Shown piece after piece: positions 43,535-53,170 of a stretch of DNA of 64,000 nt. Position numbers and translations under genes: made by a program. Source of the stretch: Candidatus Halocynthiibacter alkanivorans (GTDB lineage Bacteria; Pseudomonadota; Alphaproteobacteria; Rhodobacterales; Rhodobacteraceae); assembly GCF_003333265.1 (NCBI RefSeq), contig NZ_QOLB01000089.1, positions 1 through 64,000 of the forward strand, read 5' to 3'. How positions within the stretch are numbered: position 1 is the stretch's first letter; each line of letters begins with the position of its first letter. The notes below the pieces were generated by a model. It did not search any database. It was given only the letters and a program-made list of their open reading frames with translations, and was not told where the DNA came from.

Positions 43535-45184
43535 ATGACCATCAAAGCATCGGATCTTTTTGTACAGGCGCTGGAAAATGAAGGTGTCGAATATGTCTTT
43601 GGCGTGCCCGGCGAGGAAAACCTTGATTTCCTCGACTCGCTGCGCCGCTCCTCTATCCGCTTCATTCTGACCCGGCACGAACAGGGCGCTGGTTTTATGG
43701 CCGCCACCTATGGTCGCCTGACCGGCAAGCCCGGCGTCTGTCTGGCAACCCTTGGCCCCGGCGCCACCAATCTGGTCACCGCCGCCGCCTATGCAGAACT
43801 CGGCGCCATGCCGCTGATGATGATCACCGGGCAAAAACCGATCCGCTCTTCCAAACAGGGCCGCTTTCAGATCATCGATGTGGTGGATATGATGCGACCG
43901 CTGACCCGGTTCACCCGCCAGATTGTCAGCGCCGGATCGATCCCCGCCCTGGTGCGCGAAGCTTTTCGCATGGCGCTGCAAGAACGCCCGGGCGCGGTGC
44001 ATCTGGAACTGCCCGAAGACATCGCCGCCGACACCACAGAGGACGGTCAGCTGTTTGAGGTGAAAGCCGCGCAAATGCCCGATTGCAACGAGACGCAGTT
44101 GCAACAGGCGCTTGAAATGATCCGGCACGCACGCCACCCGCTGCTTCTGGTCGGGGCCGGGGCCAACCGTCAAAACGCGATCCCGGCGCTGCGCGACTTT
44201 GCCGATAAAACCGGCATCGCCGTGTTCAGCACCCAGATGGGCAAAGGCGTCATCAGCGGCGATCACCCCAACTTCATCGGCACCACCGCGCTTTCCTCCG
44301 GTGATTATGTGCACTGTGCCATCGACCACGCCGATCTGATCATCAATGTCGGCCATGACGTGGTGGAAAAACCGCCATTTTTCATGGAGCACGGCGGCAC
44401 CAAAGTTATTCATGTGAATTTCAGCGCCGCTGAGGTGGACCAGGTCTATTTTCCCCAACTGGAGCTGATCGGCGATATTGGCAGCACCATGAAGCGGCTC
44501 TGCATCGGCATGGAACCGGTGGCTGGCCATGACAGCGCATATTTCCAGACCGTGCGCCAGCATGTCCAGGACCATATCAAAGAGAACGCAGATGACCCGC
44601 GTTTCCCGTTGGTGCCCCAGCGCATCGTTTCTGACGTGCGCAAAGTGATGCCCGCCGACGGTATTATCTCGCTCGACAATGGCATGTATAAAATCTGGTT
44701 CGCGCGCAACTACCGCGCCGCCGCGCCCAATACGGTGCTACTGGACAATGCGCTGGCGACGATGGGGGCCGGGTTGCCGGCGGCGATGATGGCCAGCGTA
44801 CTTAATCCAGGCAAGCGGGTGATGGCGGTCTGTGGTGATGGCGGTTTCATGATGAATTCGCAGGAAATGGAAACCGCTGTGCGCCTCGGGCTGGATCTTG
44901 TAGTGCTGATCCTGCGCGATGATTCCTTTGGCATGATCCGCTGGAAACAACAGGTCGGAGAGCTGCCCGACTGGGGGCTGACCTTCGGCAATCCGGATTT
45001 CGTGAAATACGCTGAAAGCTATGGCGCGGCGGGCCACCGGGTCGCGGAGACCGGTGATTTTATTCCGTTGCTGGAGCGTTGTTTTGAAGCCGGCGGCGTG
45101 CACCTGGTGGAAGTGCCGGTGGACTATTCCGAAAACAAACGGGTGCTGATTGACGAGCTGTCGGAAAAAACCTGTCTGATCTGA
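43535..45184 (+). CDS. Acetolactate synthase large-subunit-like TPP enzyme
   Basis: This 549-residue thiamine diphosphate enzyme has the Glu of VFGVPGEENLDFLDSL (about residue 26), the FAD-like middle domain, and the TPP-Mg motif GDGGFMMNSQEMETAVRLGLDLVVLILRDDSFG (about 433-465). It resembles catabolic AlsS-type acetolactate synthases and the wider pyruvate decarboxylase superfamily. It would condense two pyruvates to acetolactate; related enzymes of the same superfamily act on other 2-oxo acids. No ilvN subunit is adjacent, which favours the catabolic type. The product is not proven by sequence. Confidence 0.82.
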   Translation: MTIKASDLFVQALENEGVEYVFGVPGEENLDFLDSLRRSSIRFILTRHEQGAGFMAATYGRLTGKPGVCLATLGPGATNLVTAAAYAELGAMPLMMITGQKPIRSSKQGRFQIIDVVDMMRPLTRFTRQIVSAGSIPALVREAFRMALQERPGAVHLELPEDIAADTTEDGQLFEVKAAQMPDCNETQLQQALEMIRHARHPLLLVGAGANRQNAIPALRDFADKTGIAVFSTQMGKGVISGDHPNFIGTTALSSGDYVHCAIDHADLIINVGHDVVEKPPFFMEHGGTKVIHVNFSAAEVDQVYFPQLELIGDIGSTMKRLCIGMEPVAGHDSAYFQTVRQHVQDHIKENADDPRFPLVPQRIVSDVRKVMPADGIISLDNGMYKIWFARNYRAAAPNTVLLDNALATMGAGLPAAMMASVLNPGKRVMAVCGDGGFMMNSQEMETAVRLGLDLVVLILRDDSFGMIRWKQQVGELPDWGLTFGNPDFVKYAESYGAAGHRVAETGDFIPLLERCFEAGGVHLVEVPVDYSENKRVLIDELSEKTCLI

Positions 45185-45518
45185 CCGGTCTGGTCGGGGC
45201 TTCCAGGTCTGCCGCTCTGGTTGGCGCAGTACGGGCCTGTAATGGCTGGTGGGATCCATATGGGCGTGCCAATACCGAATGGGCCTGCTTTGGCTGACCG
45301 CGTGTGCCAGGTCTGTCTGAGCTGTGTGACCTGCCGGGACTGACCCTGTTCGGGTTTGACTGGCCTGCTTGACCTGCCGTGTCTGACCGGGCTTGCGGCG
45401 CCTGTCTGAACTCTCCGGATTGGCGGAGCTGCTTGTGCTGCTTATGCGGTCAAGAAACCCGGGGCTCTGAAACAGAAACGGGCGGCAATATTGCCGCCCG
45501 TTCATCGAAGCGACCGGT
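45185..45518. repeat. Gene-free CTG/CCTG-rich degenerate repeat region
   Basis: The 334-nt convergent spacer contains many irregular copies of CTG-ACC-GG-like units (TGACCTGCC, CTGACCGGGCTTG, CTGGTCGGG and similar) from 45185 to about 45440, with no credible gene. An intrinsic-type hairpin follows at 45477-45502. The repeats are irregular in length and no direct array is seen. Confidence 0.5.
45477..45502. terminator. Palindromic hairpin between convergent genes
   Basis: AACGGGCGGCAATATTGCCGCCCGTT is an almost perfect palindrome with an 11-bp stem and minimal loop. It sits between the acetolactate synthase-like gene and the leftward zinc-ribbon gene. It has no long U-tract, so it may act in both directions only weakly. 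Confidence 0.55.
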
Positions 45519-45839
45519 CTAGTCGAAAATCTCTTCCAGCCACGACTTGCGTCTCTTTTTGTATTTTTCGTGGCTTTTCTTATAGGGTTTTCCCGGCGTC
45601 CAGGGGCCGCTGTCTTGGGGCACGGGTGGTGCCTGCAGTTCGCGCGCGCTGCGGTCAATAATTTTGTCGAGCTCTCCGCGGTCCAGCCAGACACCGCGAC
45701 ATTGCGGACAATAGTCGATCTCCACCTGCTGACGCTCAGACATCACCAGCGCCACATCACAGACCGGGCACAGCATCGCGGCCGCCTTGCGCGGGCTGCG
45801 GCCACGCCCGCCACCGGGCTCTTCCAGTTCAATCACCAT
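45519..45839 (-). CDS. TFIIB-type zinc-ribbon protein
   Basis: This 106-residue protein has a zinc ribbon with two CxxC pairs (CPVCDVALVMSERQQVEIDYCPQCRGVWLDRGELDKII, about residues 24-60) and a basic C-terminus (KPYKKSHEKYKKRRKSWLEEIFD). Family members are small bacterial proteins of unknown function. ATG at 45839 is supported by AAGGA 8 nt upstream; an internal ATG at 45776 would give an 85-residue form starting directly at the ribbon. Function is unknown. Confidence 0.8.
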   Translation of the reverse strand: MVIELEEPGGGRGRSPRKAAAMLCPVCDVALVMSERQQVEIDYCPQCRGVWLDRGELDKIIDRSARELQAPPVPQDSGPWTPGKPYKKSHEKYKKRRKSWLEEIFD

Positions 45840-46033
45840 GCCTCTGTTCCTTATCGTTTTATTGCTGTCTGTGCGCTCTGACCCTGCAGATGGGGACGGG
45901 GGCCGCGCGGGTCAAGTCTGAGCACCTCAGAGCAGACGAACCCCCGGGTCATGAATTCGTGAAGAGGACATCCGTCCTGAAGCCGGTCGCTGATACCGGG
46001 CGTTGATACAGCCTGTGCAAGCGGTCGCCAAAA

Positions 46034-46073
46034 CAAAAAGGGCCGGCAGCTTTGCAGCCACCGACCCCAATTC
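46034..46073 (-). terminator. Candidate terminator of the choline ABC operon
   Basis: On the minus strand a GC-rich imperfect hairpin (about 46034-46073, GGCTGC/GCTGCC core around AAA) is followed by TTTTTG. It lies 20-60 nt after the choV stop codon. The stem has mismatches, so the call is tentative. Confidence 0.45.
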
Positions 46074-46091
46074 CCGCACCAATACGCGGCT

Positions 46092-47123
46092 CTAGCGCCC
46101 GTTGGGCGCCGCCAGCCGGTTGACCACGGACTGGGCGGTGACCTCGCCGACAATCGCACCGCTTTCGAGCACCGACACCGGGTGGCCGCTGTCCTGCAAT
46201 GTGGTCATGATGTCCTTAATCGGTGTATCCGGCGCCACGGTAATACCGTGTTCTACGCTGCCCGGCGTCATCACATCACAGGCGCGCAACACCCCGAGAG
46301 GGTTCATATGGGCGACAAAATCGGCGACATATTCATCTGCCGGATTGGAGAATATCTCCTCTGGCGTGCCACACTGCACGATGCGCCCGCCCTCCATAAT
46401 CGCAATGCGGTCGCCCAGTTTAAACGCCTCATCCAGATCGTGGCTGACAAAGATGATGGTGCGTTTCAGCTTGCGCTGCAGGTCCAGAAGCTCGTCCTGC
46501 AGCTTGGTGCGGATCAGCGGATCCAGCGCCGAAAACGGCTCGTCCATCAACAGGATCGGCGCCTCAGTGGCAAAGGCGCGCGCCAGGCCCACCCGCTGCT
46601 GCATACCGCCCGACAGTTCGCCCACTTTGCGCTCGGACCATTCAGAGAGGCCGACCAGCGCCAGCTGCGCGTCAATCTTGGCGTTGCGCTCGGCCTTCGC
46701 CATGCCAGCAAGCTCCAGCCCCAGGCCCGCGTTTTCGCGCACCGTGCGCCAGGGCAGCAGACCAAATTGCTGGAACACCATGGCGATGCGGTGCTGGCGC
46801 ATATTGCGCAACACGGCGGGTGCCGCATCGGTGACATTGACCAGCCCCTCACTGCCGTTCTTCACCCTCACGGCACCACGTACCACCGGGTTCAGCCCGT
46901 TGACCGCGCGCAGCAGGGTGGATTTGCCCGAGCCGGACAGGCCCATCAGCACCAGGATCTCGCCTTCGCCCACATTCAGCGAGCAATTGTGCACCCCCAG
47001 CACCTGGCTGGTTTCCTGCTGTATCTCAGTGCGGGTCTTATTCGCGTCCATCAGGGGCAGGGCGATCTTTGGTTTGTCGCCGAATACGATGGAGACATTG
47101 TCAAATTCTACTGCGTTGACCAT
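46092..47123 (-). CDS. choV: Choline ABC transporter ATP-binding protein
   Basis: This 343-residue ATPase has Walker A GLSGSGKST (about residue 61), the signature LSGGMQQR, and Walker B ILLMDEPFSALDP, followed by a C-terminal CBS-like segment (TVAPDTPIKDIMTTLQDSGHPVSVLESGAIVGEVTAQ). This is the ProV/OpuAA glycine betaine/choline class. Operon partners choW and choX and the adjacent betIBA genes support choline as substrate. It lies 2 nt downstream of choW. Confidence 0.88.
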   Translation of the reverse strand: MVNAVEFDNVSIVFGDKPKIALPLMDANKTRTEIQQETSQVLGVHNCSLNVGEGEILVLMGLSGSGKSTLLRAVNGLNPVVRGAVRVKNGSEGLVNVTDAAPAVLRNMRQHRIAMVFQQFGLLPWRTVRENAGLGLELAGMAKAERNAKIDAQLALVGLSEWSERKVGELSGGMQQRVGLARAFATEAPILLMDEPFSALDPLIRTKLQDELLDLQRKLKRTIIFVSHDLDEAFKLGDRIAIMEGGRIVQCGTPEEIFSNPADEYVADFVAHMNPLGVLRACDVMTPGSVEHGITVAPDTPIKDIMTTLQDSGHPVSVLESGAIVGEVTAQSVVNRLAAPNGR

Positions 47124-47125
47124 TT

Positions 47126-47956
47126 TCAGCGCTCCACTCTCAGGATCCGGTCCAGCATGATGGCGACCACCACGATGACCAGCCCGCTTTCAAAACCCAG
47201 CGCCGCGTTGACCTGGCTCAGGGCGCGTACCACCGGCACACCCAGCCCGTCAGCCCCGACCAGAGCCGCGATCACCACCATCGACAGCGACAGCATGATG
47301 GTCTGGTTCAGCCCGGCCATAATTTGCGGCATCGCATAAGGCAATTCCACTTTCCACAGGGTCTGGGACGGGGTGGAGCCAAAGGCTTCGGCCGCTTCCA
47401 GCAGTGGTTTGGGCGTCGCGCTGACACCAAGATAGGTCAGCCGGATCGGCGCCGGCACCACAAAGATCACCGTGGCGACGAGGCCCGGCACCATGCCAAT
47501 GCCAAAAAAGACGATCATCGGGATCAGATAAACAAAGGTCGGCAGCGTCTGCATCAGGTCAAGCACCGGGCTCATCGCGCTGTAAAGTCGCGGGCGGTGT
47601 GCTGCCGCAATGCCAATCGGCACCCCGATCGCCATACAGGTGAAGCCGGCAAAGGCCACCAGCGTCAGGCTCTCCATCGTCTCTTCCCAATAGCCCTGAT
47701 TGATGATGAACAGGAAGCCGAGCAAGACCAGCAGGCAGGGTTTCCAGTTCTTCTGAATCTTCCAGGTCAGTGCCACAAACAGCGCCACAATGATCAGGGG
47801 GCTGGGATATTGCAGAATGGTCAGCACAGTTTCAATCAACCAGCTCAACCCGTCTTCAAAACTTTCGAAAAACCACTCGGCATTGTCCCGCAACCATTCA
47901 AAAATGGATTTGGCGGCTTTGCCAACCGGGATTTTGCTGCCTGTTAACCAGTCCAT
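47126..47956 (-). CDS. choW: Choline ABC transporter permease
   Basis: This 276-residue inner-membrane permease has about six hydrophobic segments and the EAA loop LEAAEAFGSTPSQTLWKVELPYAMPQI. It matches ProW/ChoW members in length and has the family's long N-terminal cytoplasmic stretch (residues 1-45). It is the second gene of the choXWV operon. Confidence 0.88.
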   Translation of the reverse strand: MDWLTGSKIPVGKAAKSIFEWLRDNAEWFFESFEDGLSWLIETVLTILQYPSPLIIVALFVALTWKIQKNWKPCLLVLLGFLFIINQGYWEETMESLTLVAFAGFTCMAIGVPIGIAAAHRPRLYSAMSPVLDLMQTLPTFVYLIPMIVFFGIGMVPGLVATVIFVVPAPIRLTYLGVSATPKPLLEAAEAFGSTPSQTLWKVELPYAMPQIMAGLNQTIMLSLSMVVIAALVGADGLGVPVVRALSQVNAALGFESGLVIVVVAIMLDRILRVER

Positions 47957-48012
47957 ATCTGCCTCACGTGCCCGACGGCACGCCCCCCTCAGTCGTCACA
48001 AAATAGAATTGA

Positions 48013-48031
48013 CCCCGGCATTGAACCGGGG
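48013..48031 (-). other. Stem-loop between choX and choW
   Basis: CCCCGG (48013-48018) pairs with CCGGGG (48026-48031) in the 90-nt gap after the binding-protein stop codon. Such a stem-loop often stabilises the upstream message and lowers downstream permease expression relative to the binding protein. Confidence 0.5.
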
Positions 48032-48046
48032 CCAGCAAGTGTTTTA

Positions 48047-48967
48047 TTATTTGGCAAGCTCGGCCATAACCGCAGCCTTTGCATCGCCACCGTCAGTGGT
48101 GGTGACGCCGTTCAACCAGGGCATAACGGCATTCATGTTGCCCTTGAGCCATTGGCGGGCCGCAAAGTCAGCATCGTCGCCGTCGTTCAGGATCGCACCC
48201 ATGATTTCGTTTTCCATCGCCAGGGTGAACTCAAGGTTCTTCAGCAGCGCACCGACATTGGCGCATTCATCGACATAACCGGCGCGGGTGTTGGTATAGA
48301 CATCCCCCTCGGCGCCAAACCACTCTTCGCCACCGGTCAGATAGGTGACGGCAAAGTTGGAGTTCATCGGATGGGGCGCCCAGCCAAGGAAAACAACGGG
48401 TTTGTCTTTGCGCGATGCACGATCGACCTGAGCCAGCATGCCCTGCTCAGAACTTTCGACCATCTCGACAGCGCCGAGACCAAACGTATCGGCCGAGATC
48501 AGATCCATCACGATACGGTTGCCGTCGTTGCCGGCTTCAATGCCGTAAACCTTGCCACCGAGCGCATCTGCATTGGCGGCAATATCCGCGAATGTTTTGA
48601 TGCCAAGCGCCGCACCGGCCGCATTGGTCGCCAGCGTATAGGCGGTGCCGTTCAGGTTGGCGCGCACTGTGTCAACGGTGCCGGCTTCGCGGTATTTGGC
48701 GATATCGCCTTCCATAGTGGGCATCCAGTTGCCGAGGAATACGTCCACGTCACCCTGTTCCAGCGAGATATAAGTCACCGGCACCGAAAGAACTTTGATG
48801 TTGGTCTCATAGCCAAGCGCTTCCAGCACGATCGACGTGGCCGCGGTGGTGGCTGTGATGTCAGTCCAGCCCACATCGGCAAAAGTCACTTCGGAACAAT
48901 CGGCGGCGGCAAAGGCGGGGCTCGCGATGGCAGCAGCCAGCGCGGCGGAAATCAGAGTCTTTTTCAT
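48047..48967 (-). CDS. choX: Choline/glycine betaine-type periplasmic binding protein
   Basis: This 306-residue binding protein has a signal peptide (LISAALAAAIASPAFAAADC, cleavage near residue 21) and the ProX/OpuAC fold: DVGWTDITATTAATSIVLEALGY, GDVDVFLGNWMPTMEGD (the usual aromatic-cage region, Trp of NWMP) and VVFLGWAPHPMNSNFAVTYLTGG. It is divergent from betI across an 80-bp gap with a BetI-like operator. Choline binding is inferred from the bet gene context. Confidence 0.85.
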   Translation of the reverse strand: MKKTLISAALAAAIASPAFAAADCSEVTFADVGWTDITATTAATSIVLEALGYETNIKVLSVPVTYISLEQGDVDVFLGNWMPTMEGDIAKYREAGTVDTVRANLNGTAYTLATNAAGAALGIKTFADIAANADALGGKVYGIEAGNDGNRIVMDLISADTFGLGAVEMVESSEQGMLAQVDRASRKDKPVVFLGWAPHPMNSNFAVTYLTGGEEWFGAEGDVYTNTRAGYVDECANVGALLKNLEFTLAMENEIMGAILNDGDDADFAARQWLKGNMNAVMPWLNGVTTTDGGDAKAAVMAELAK

Positions 48968-48986
48968 TAATTAGCTCCCTGTTTTA

Positions 48987-49006
48987 TTGATTGACGAGTC
49001 AATCAA
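48987..49006. promoter_or_regulatory. BetI-type operator palindrome
   Basis: TTGATTGAC and GTCAATCAA form a perfect 9-bp inverted repeat around a GA spacer, midway between the divergent choX (start 48967) and betI (start 49048). The size and position fit a TetR-family BetI dimer binding site that would control both the choline importer and the bet genes. Confidence 0.75.
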
Positions 49007-49047
49007 AAGGGGTTTAGCCTCTATTTGCAAGAAAAAAAGGAAACGCA

Positions 49048-49692
49048 TTGCCAAAAGTTGGGATGGAACCAATCCGCAAGGAGGCTCTGGTCCGCGCCAC
49101 GATCGAAGAAATCGGGCGTGCGGGCTCCCTTGATGTGACTGTGGCCCAGATCGCCAAACGGGCCGGCATGTCCTCAGCGCTGGCCCATCACTACTTTGGC
49201 GGCAAGGATCAGATCTTTCTGGCGGCGATGCGACATGTACTGTCTGTTTACGGCGCTCAGGTGCGTGCCGCCCTTGCTGCAGCCGATACGCCGCGCCAGC
49301 GGGTGGAGGCGGTGATCCGCAGCAACTTTGAACCGCCCAACTTCCGCCCCGAGGTGATTTCCGCCTGGCTGTCCTTCTATGTGCTGGCCCAGACCAGAAC
49401 CCCGGCGCGGCGCCTGTTGCGGGTCTATCAGAACCGCCTGCATTCCACTCTGTTGTTTGATCTGCGCCAGCTGATCGGAGAGCGCTCGGATGCGGCCGCG
49501 ACCGGTATCGCGGCGATGATCGACGGCCACTATATCCGCCACGCGCTGCATGACGCACCGCCCAACCCCCTCGAGGCCACCGCGTCGGTGCTGGACTACC
49601 TTGACCTGGTGCTGAGCCGTGACGCCACTGCTGACGGCGACGGCGACGGCAACGGCCTGTGTGGCCGCGACCGCGTGCCCCTGAAACAGTGA
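49048..49692 (+). CDS. betI: BetI-type TetR repressor of choline metabolism
   Basis: This 214-residue regulator has a TetR helix-turn-helix (VTVAQIAKRAGMSSALAHHYFGGKDQIF, about residues 30-57) and a BetI-type ligand domain (NFEPPNFRPEVISAWLSFYVLA). The N-terminus MPKVGMEPIRKEAL aligns with E. coli BetI (MPKLGMQSIR…), which supports the TTG start at 49048; AAGGA lies 7 nt upstream. Choline would relieve repression. It heads betIBA and is divergent from choXWV. Confidence 0.9.
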   Translation: MPKVGMEPIRKEALVRATIEEIGRAGSLDVTVAQIAKRAGMSSALAHHYFGGKDQIFLAAMRHVLSVYGAQVRAALAAADTPRQRVEAVIRSNFEPPNFRPEVISAWLSFYVLAQTRTPARRLLRVYQNRLHSTLLFDLRQLIGERSDAAATGIAAMIDGHYIRHALHDAPPNPLEATASVLDYLDLVLSRDATADGDGDGNGLCGRDRVPLKQ

Positions 49693-49825
49693 TGCGTGTC
49701 AGCCGTTACCCCGATCTGACCGGATCAGAATATAAACTACTGTGCCGCACAGGCGCAGCTCCGCTCCCGCCATATTCCGCAATAGTAACCCCCGCAGGGG
49801 GCTGCCTTTTCTCCCGAGGTGAAAG

Positions 49826-51277
49826 ATGAAAGCTCAACCCACAGCCAGCCACTTTATCAATGGTGCTTATATTGAGGACACCGCCGGCACGCCGATCGAT
49901 GTGATCTATGCGGCAGATGGTGAACTCATTGCCCGGGTGCATTCCGCCACCGCTGCCATTGTGGACCAGGCGCTGAACGCCGCCAAAGCCGGGCAAAAGA
50001 TCTGGGCCGCAAAGTCCGGTGTGGAACGTGGCCGGGTGCTGCGCCGCGCCGCCGATCTCATTCGCGAGCGCAACCACGAGCTTTCGGTTCTGGAAACGCT
50101 GGACACCGGCAAACCGCTGCAGGAAACCCTGGTCGCCGACGCCACGTCCGGCGCCGAGTCGCTGGAATATTTCGGCGGTCTCGCGGCCACTCTGGGCGGC
50201 GAACACATCCAGGTTGGCGAAGATTTTGTCTACACCCGCCGCGAAGCGCTGGGCGTCTGTGTGGGCATCGGTGCCTGGAACTACCCAACCCAGATCGCCT
50301 GCTGGAAAGCCTCCCCGGCGCTGGCCTGCGGCAACTCCATGGTGTTCAAACCGTCCGAAACCACCCCGCTCTGCGCCCTGAAAATCGCCGAGATCTTTAT
50401 TGAGGCTGGCCTGCCAGCGGGTGTGTTCAACGTCATCCAGGGGCTCGGTGATGTCGGTGCCAGCCTGGTGACTGATGCGCGCGTCGCCAAAGTCTCGCTC
50501 ACCGGATCGGTGCCCACCGGACGCAAAGTCTACGCGGCGGCGGCCGATACAATGAAACATGTCACCATGGAGTTGGGCGGCAAATCCCCGCTGATCATCT
50601 TTGAAGACGCCAACCTGGAAGACGCCATTTCCGGCGCCATCAACGCCAACTTCTACTCCTCCGGCCAGGTCTGCTCCAACGGCACCCGGGTGTTCGTGCA
50701 TGCCGATATCAAAGAGGCGTTTCTGACACGGCTCGCGGAACGCATGCAGGGCGCGGTGATCGGCGATCCGATGGATGAGGCCACCAATTTTGGCCCGATG
50801 ATCAACGCACGTCAGCTTGAGATCACCGAGAAATACATCGCCGCCGGCAAAGCCGAAGGCGCCCGCCTGATCTGTGGCGGCGACCGGGTCGACCGCCCAG
50901 GCAACTACATCACGCCTGCGGTGTTTGCCGATGTGACGGATGACATGACCATCGCCCGCGAAGAAGTCTTTGGCCCGCTGATGTCGGTGCTCGATTTCAC
51001 CGATGAGGACGAAGTGATCGCCCGCGCCAATGACACCGAATTTGGCCTCGCCGCCGGGGTCTTCACCCGCGACCTGACCCGGGGCCACCGCGTTGTCGGC
51101 AAGCTCGAAGCCGGCTCGACCTGGATCAACCAGTACAACCTGACCCCGGTTGAAACGCCCTTTGGTGGTTCCAAAATGTCCGGCGTCGGACGCGAAAACG
51201 GCCAGGTGGCGATCAACCACTGGTCAGAACTGAAAACCGTCTACGTGGGCATGACCCCCGTCGAAGCCGCGTTCTGA
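49826..51277 (+). CDS. betB: Betaine-aldehyde dehydrogenase
   Basis: This 483-residue NAD(P)+-dependent enzyme oxidises betaine aldehyde to glycine betaine. It has the catalytic Glu ([16 protein letters not shown], about residue 249) and the active-site Cys ([15 protein letters not shown], about 283). The length and motifs match bacterial BetB. It lies between betI and betA. Confidence 0.9.
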   Translation: MKAQPTASHFINGAYIEDTAGTPIDVIYAADGELIARVHSATAAIVDQALNAAKAGQKIWAAKSGVERGRVLRRAADLIRERNHELSVLETLDTGKPLQETLVADATSGAESLEYFGGLAATLGGEHIQVGEDFVYTRREALGVCVGIGAWNYPTQIACWKASPALACGNSMVFKPSETTPLCALKIAEIFIEAGLPAGVFNVIQGLGDVGASLVTDARVAKVSLTGSVPTGRKVYAAAADTMKHVTMELGGKSPLIIFEDANLEDAISGAINANFYSSGQVCSNGTRVFVHADIKEAFLTRLAERMQGAVIGDPMDEATNFGPMINARQLEITEKYIAAGKAEGARLICGGDRVDRPGNYITPAVFADVTDDMTIAREEVFGPLMSVLDFTDEDEVIARANDTEFGLAAGVFTRDLTRGHRVVGKLEAGSTWINQYNLTPVETPFGGSKMSGVGRENGQVAINHWSELKTVYVGMTPVEAAF

Positions 51278-51284
51278 GGACAAT

Positions 51285-52943
51285 ATGGAAGCAGATTTTG
51301 TAATCGTCGGCGCCGGCTCTGCCGGCTGCGCCATGGCCTACCGTCTTTCTGAGGCGGGCCATTCTGTCATCGTCATCGAATATGGCGGCACCGATGCTGG
51401 TCCCTTCATCCAGATGCCCGCCGCGCTCAGCTATCCGATGAATATGTCGCTTTATGACTGGGGGCTGAAATCAGAACCCGAAGAACATCTCGGCGACCGC
51501 GAACTGGTGGTGCCGCGCGGCAAAGTGGTCGGCGGCTCCTCCTCGATCAACGGCATGGTCTATGTGCGTGGCCATGCGCGCGACTATGACCACTGGGCCG
51601 AGCAGGGGGCCGATGGCTGGTCCTATGCCGATGTGCTGCCCTATTTCAAACGCCAGGAAAGCTGGCATGAAAGCGGCCAGGGCGGCGACCCTGACTGGCG
51701 CGGCAAATCCGGCCCGCTGCATATCACCCGTGGCCCGCGCAACAACCCGCTGCACGCCGCTTTTGTCGAAGCCGGTCAACAGGCGGGTTATCCGGTCACC
51801 GACGATTACAACGGCGAACAACAGGAAGGCTTCGGCCCAATGGAGCAGACGGTCTATCAGGGCCGACGCTGGTCTGCGGCCACCGCCTATCTGAAACCGG
51901 CACTAAAGCGGGACAATTGCACCCTGATCCGGGGTCTGGCGCGCAAAGTGGTGATTAAAGACGGTCGCGCCACAGGCGTGGAAATCAAACGCAAGGGCAA
52001 GATCGAGGTGATCTCCGCCAAACGCGAAGTGATCCTCGCTGCTTCCTCGCTGAACTCACCGAAACTGCTGATGCTCTCAGGCATCGGCCCGGCAGCACAC
52101 CTGGCAGAACACGGAATTGAGGTGGTCGCCGACCGCCCCGGTGTGGGCCAGAACCTGCAGGACCATCTTGAAGTCTATATGCAGTTCGCCTCCAAACAGC
52201 CGATCACGCTGTATAAATACTGGAACCTGTTCGGCAAAGCGATGATCGGCGCGCAGTGGCTGTTCACCAAAACCGGTCTCGGGACGTCCAACCAGTTTGA
52301 AAGCGCCGCCTTTATCCGCTCGCGCAAAGGCATTGAGTACCCGGATATCCAGTATCACTTCCTGCCGATCGCGGTGCGCTATGACGGCAAAGTCTCTGCC
52401 GAAGGGCACGGCTTCCAGGCGCATGTCGGTCCGATGCGCTCACCTTCCCGTGGCGAGGTGACACTGAAATCCGCCAATCCCGAAGACGCGCCGCGCATCA
52501 AGTTCAACTATATGTCGACGGAACAGGACTGGATTGATTTCCGCAAATGCCTGCGCCTGACCCGCGAGATCTTTGAACAGGAAGCCTTTGCGCCCTACGT
52601 GAAACACGAGATCCAGCCAGGCAAAGCGCTGCAAACGGATGAAGAACTCGACAGCTTCATCCGCGAACATGCCGAAAGCGCGTTCCACCCCTGTGGTACG
52701 GCGCGCATGGGGCGCACTGACGATCCGATGGCGGTGGTCGATCCGGAATGCCGGGTGATCGGGGTCGAAGGGCTGCGGCTCGCCGACAGTTCAATCTTCC
52801 CGCGCATTCCCAACGGCAACCTGAACGGGCCTTCGATCATGGTTGGGGAAAAAGCCTCGGACCATATTCTCGGCAAAGCGCCTCTGGCCGCCGCCAATGA
52901 CGCGCCCTGGATCAACCCGGACTGGCAAGACAGCCAACGTTAA
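51285..52943 (+). CDS. betA: Choline dehydrogenase (GMC oxidoreductase)
   Basis: This 552-residue flavoprotein has the N-terminal Rossmann motif [16 protein letters not shown] (about 5-20), the GMC signature 1 [24 protein letters not shown] (about 73-96), signature 2 in [23 protein letters not shown], and the catalytic His region [10 protein letters not shown]. It oxidises choline to betaine aldehyde at the membrane. With BetB it makes glycine betaine. A terminator follows 23 nt after the stop codon. Confidence 0.92.
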   Translation: MEADFVIVGAGSAGCAMAYRLSEAGHSVIVIEYGGTDAGPFIQMPAALSYPMNMSLYDWGLKSEPEEHLGDRELVVPRGKVVGGSSSINGMVYVRGHARDYDHWAEQGADGWSYADVLPYFKRQESWHESGQGGDPDWRGKSGPLHITRGPRNNPLHAAFVEAGQQAGYPVTDDYNGEQQEGFGPMEQTVYQGRRWSAATAYLKPALKRDNCTLIRGLARKVVIKDGRATGVEIKRKGKIEVISAKREVILAASSLNSPKLLMLSGIGPAAHLAEHGIEVVADRPGVGQNLQDHLEVYMQFASKQPITLYKYWNLFGKAMIGAQWLFTKTGLGTSNQFESAAFIRSRKGIEYPDIQYHFLPIAVRYDGKVSAEGHGFQAHVGPMRSPSRGEVTLKSANPEDAPRIKFNYMSTEQDWIDFRKCLRLTREIFEQEAFAPYVKHEIQPGKALQTDEELDSFIREHAESAFHPCGTARMGRTDDPMAVVDPECRVIGVEGLRLADSSIFPRIPNGNLNGPSIMVGEKASDHILGKAPLAAANDAPWINPDWQDSQR

Positions 52944-52966
52944 GGCGATGATAACAACAGCAAAAG

Positions 52967-52997
52967 GGCCCGGAGCAACGCGTTCCGGGCCTTTTTT
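52967..52997 (+). terminator. Rho-independent terminator after betA
   Basis: GGCCCGGA (52967-52974) pairs with TCCGGGCC (52984-52991) around a 9-nt loop and is followed by six U residues. It ends the bet operon. Confidence 0.9.
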
Positions 52998-53094
52998 GTA
53001 CCGTGTGAACACGTCCTGTCTTTGCCTGGCGCAGGGCAGGGCGCGCCGTCAGCGCCGCAACAGGGTTACGCAACGTCGTAATATCCGTTATTAG

Positions 53095-53123
53095 TTCAGT
53101 TGTTGAAATGTTCAGGTGTTGAA
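53095..53123. promoter_or_regulatory. Tandem MarR-type sites upstream of the RND operon
   Basis: TTCAGTTGTTGAA (53095-53107) and TTCAGGTGTTGAA (53111-53123) are two near-identical copies at a 16-bp period, each a dyad with TTCA/TGAA ends. They lie 48-76 bp upstream of the marR-type start codon and are candidate autoregulatory operators. Confidence 0.5.
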
Positions 53124-53170
53124 GCTACCTGAGCGCCTGAACAAACTGCAAAGCTGACTGGCAGGCCCCG

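Noticed and set aside
44446-45694. Antisense frames over the acetolactate synthase-like gene
   Set aside because: Shadows of a gene with complete TPP motif; no independent signature.
49706-51220. 504-residue antisense frame over betB
   Set aside because: High-GC shadow of betB, which has intact catalytic Glu and Cys on the forward strand.
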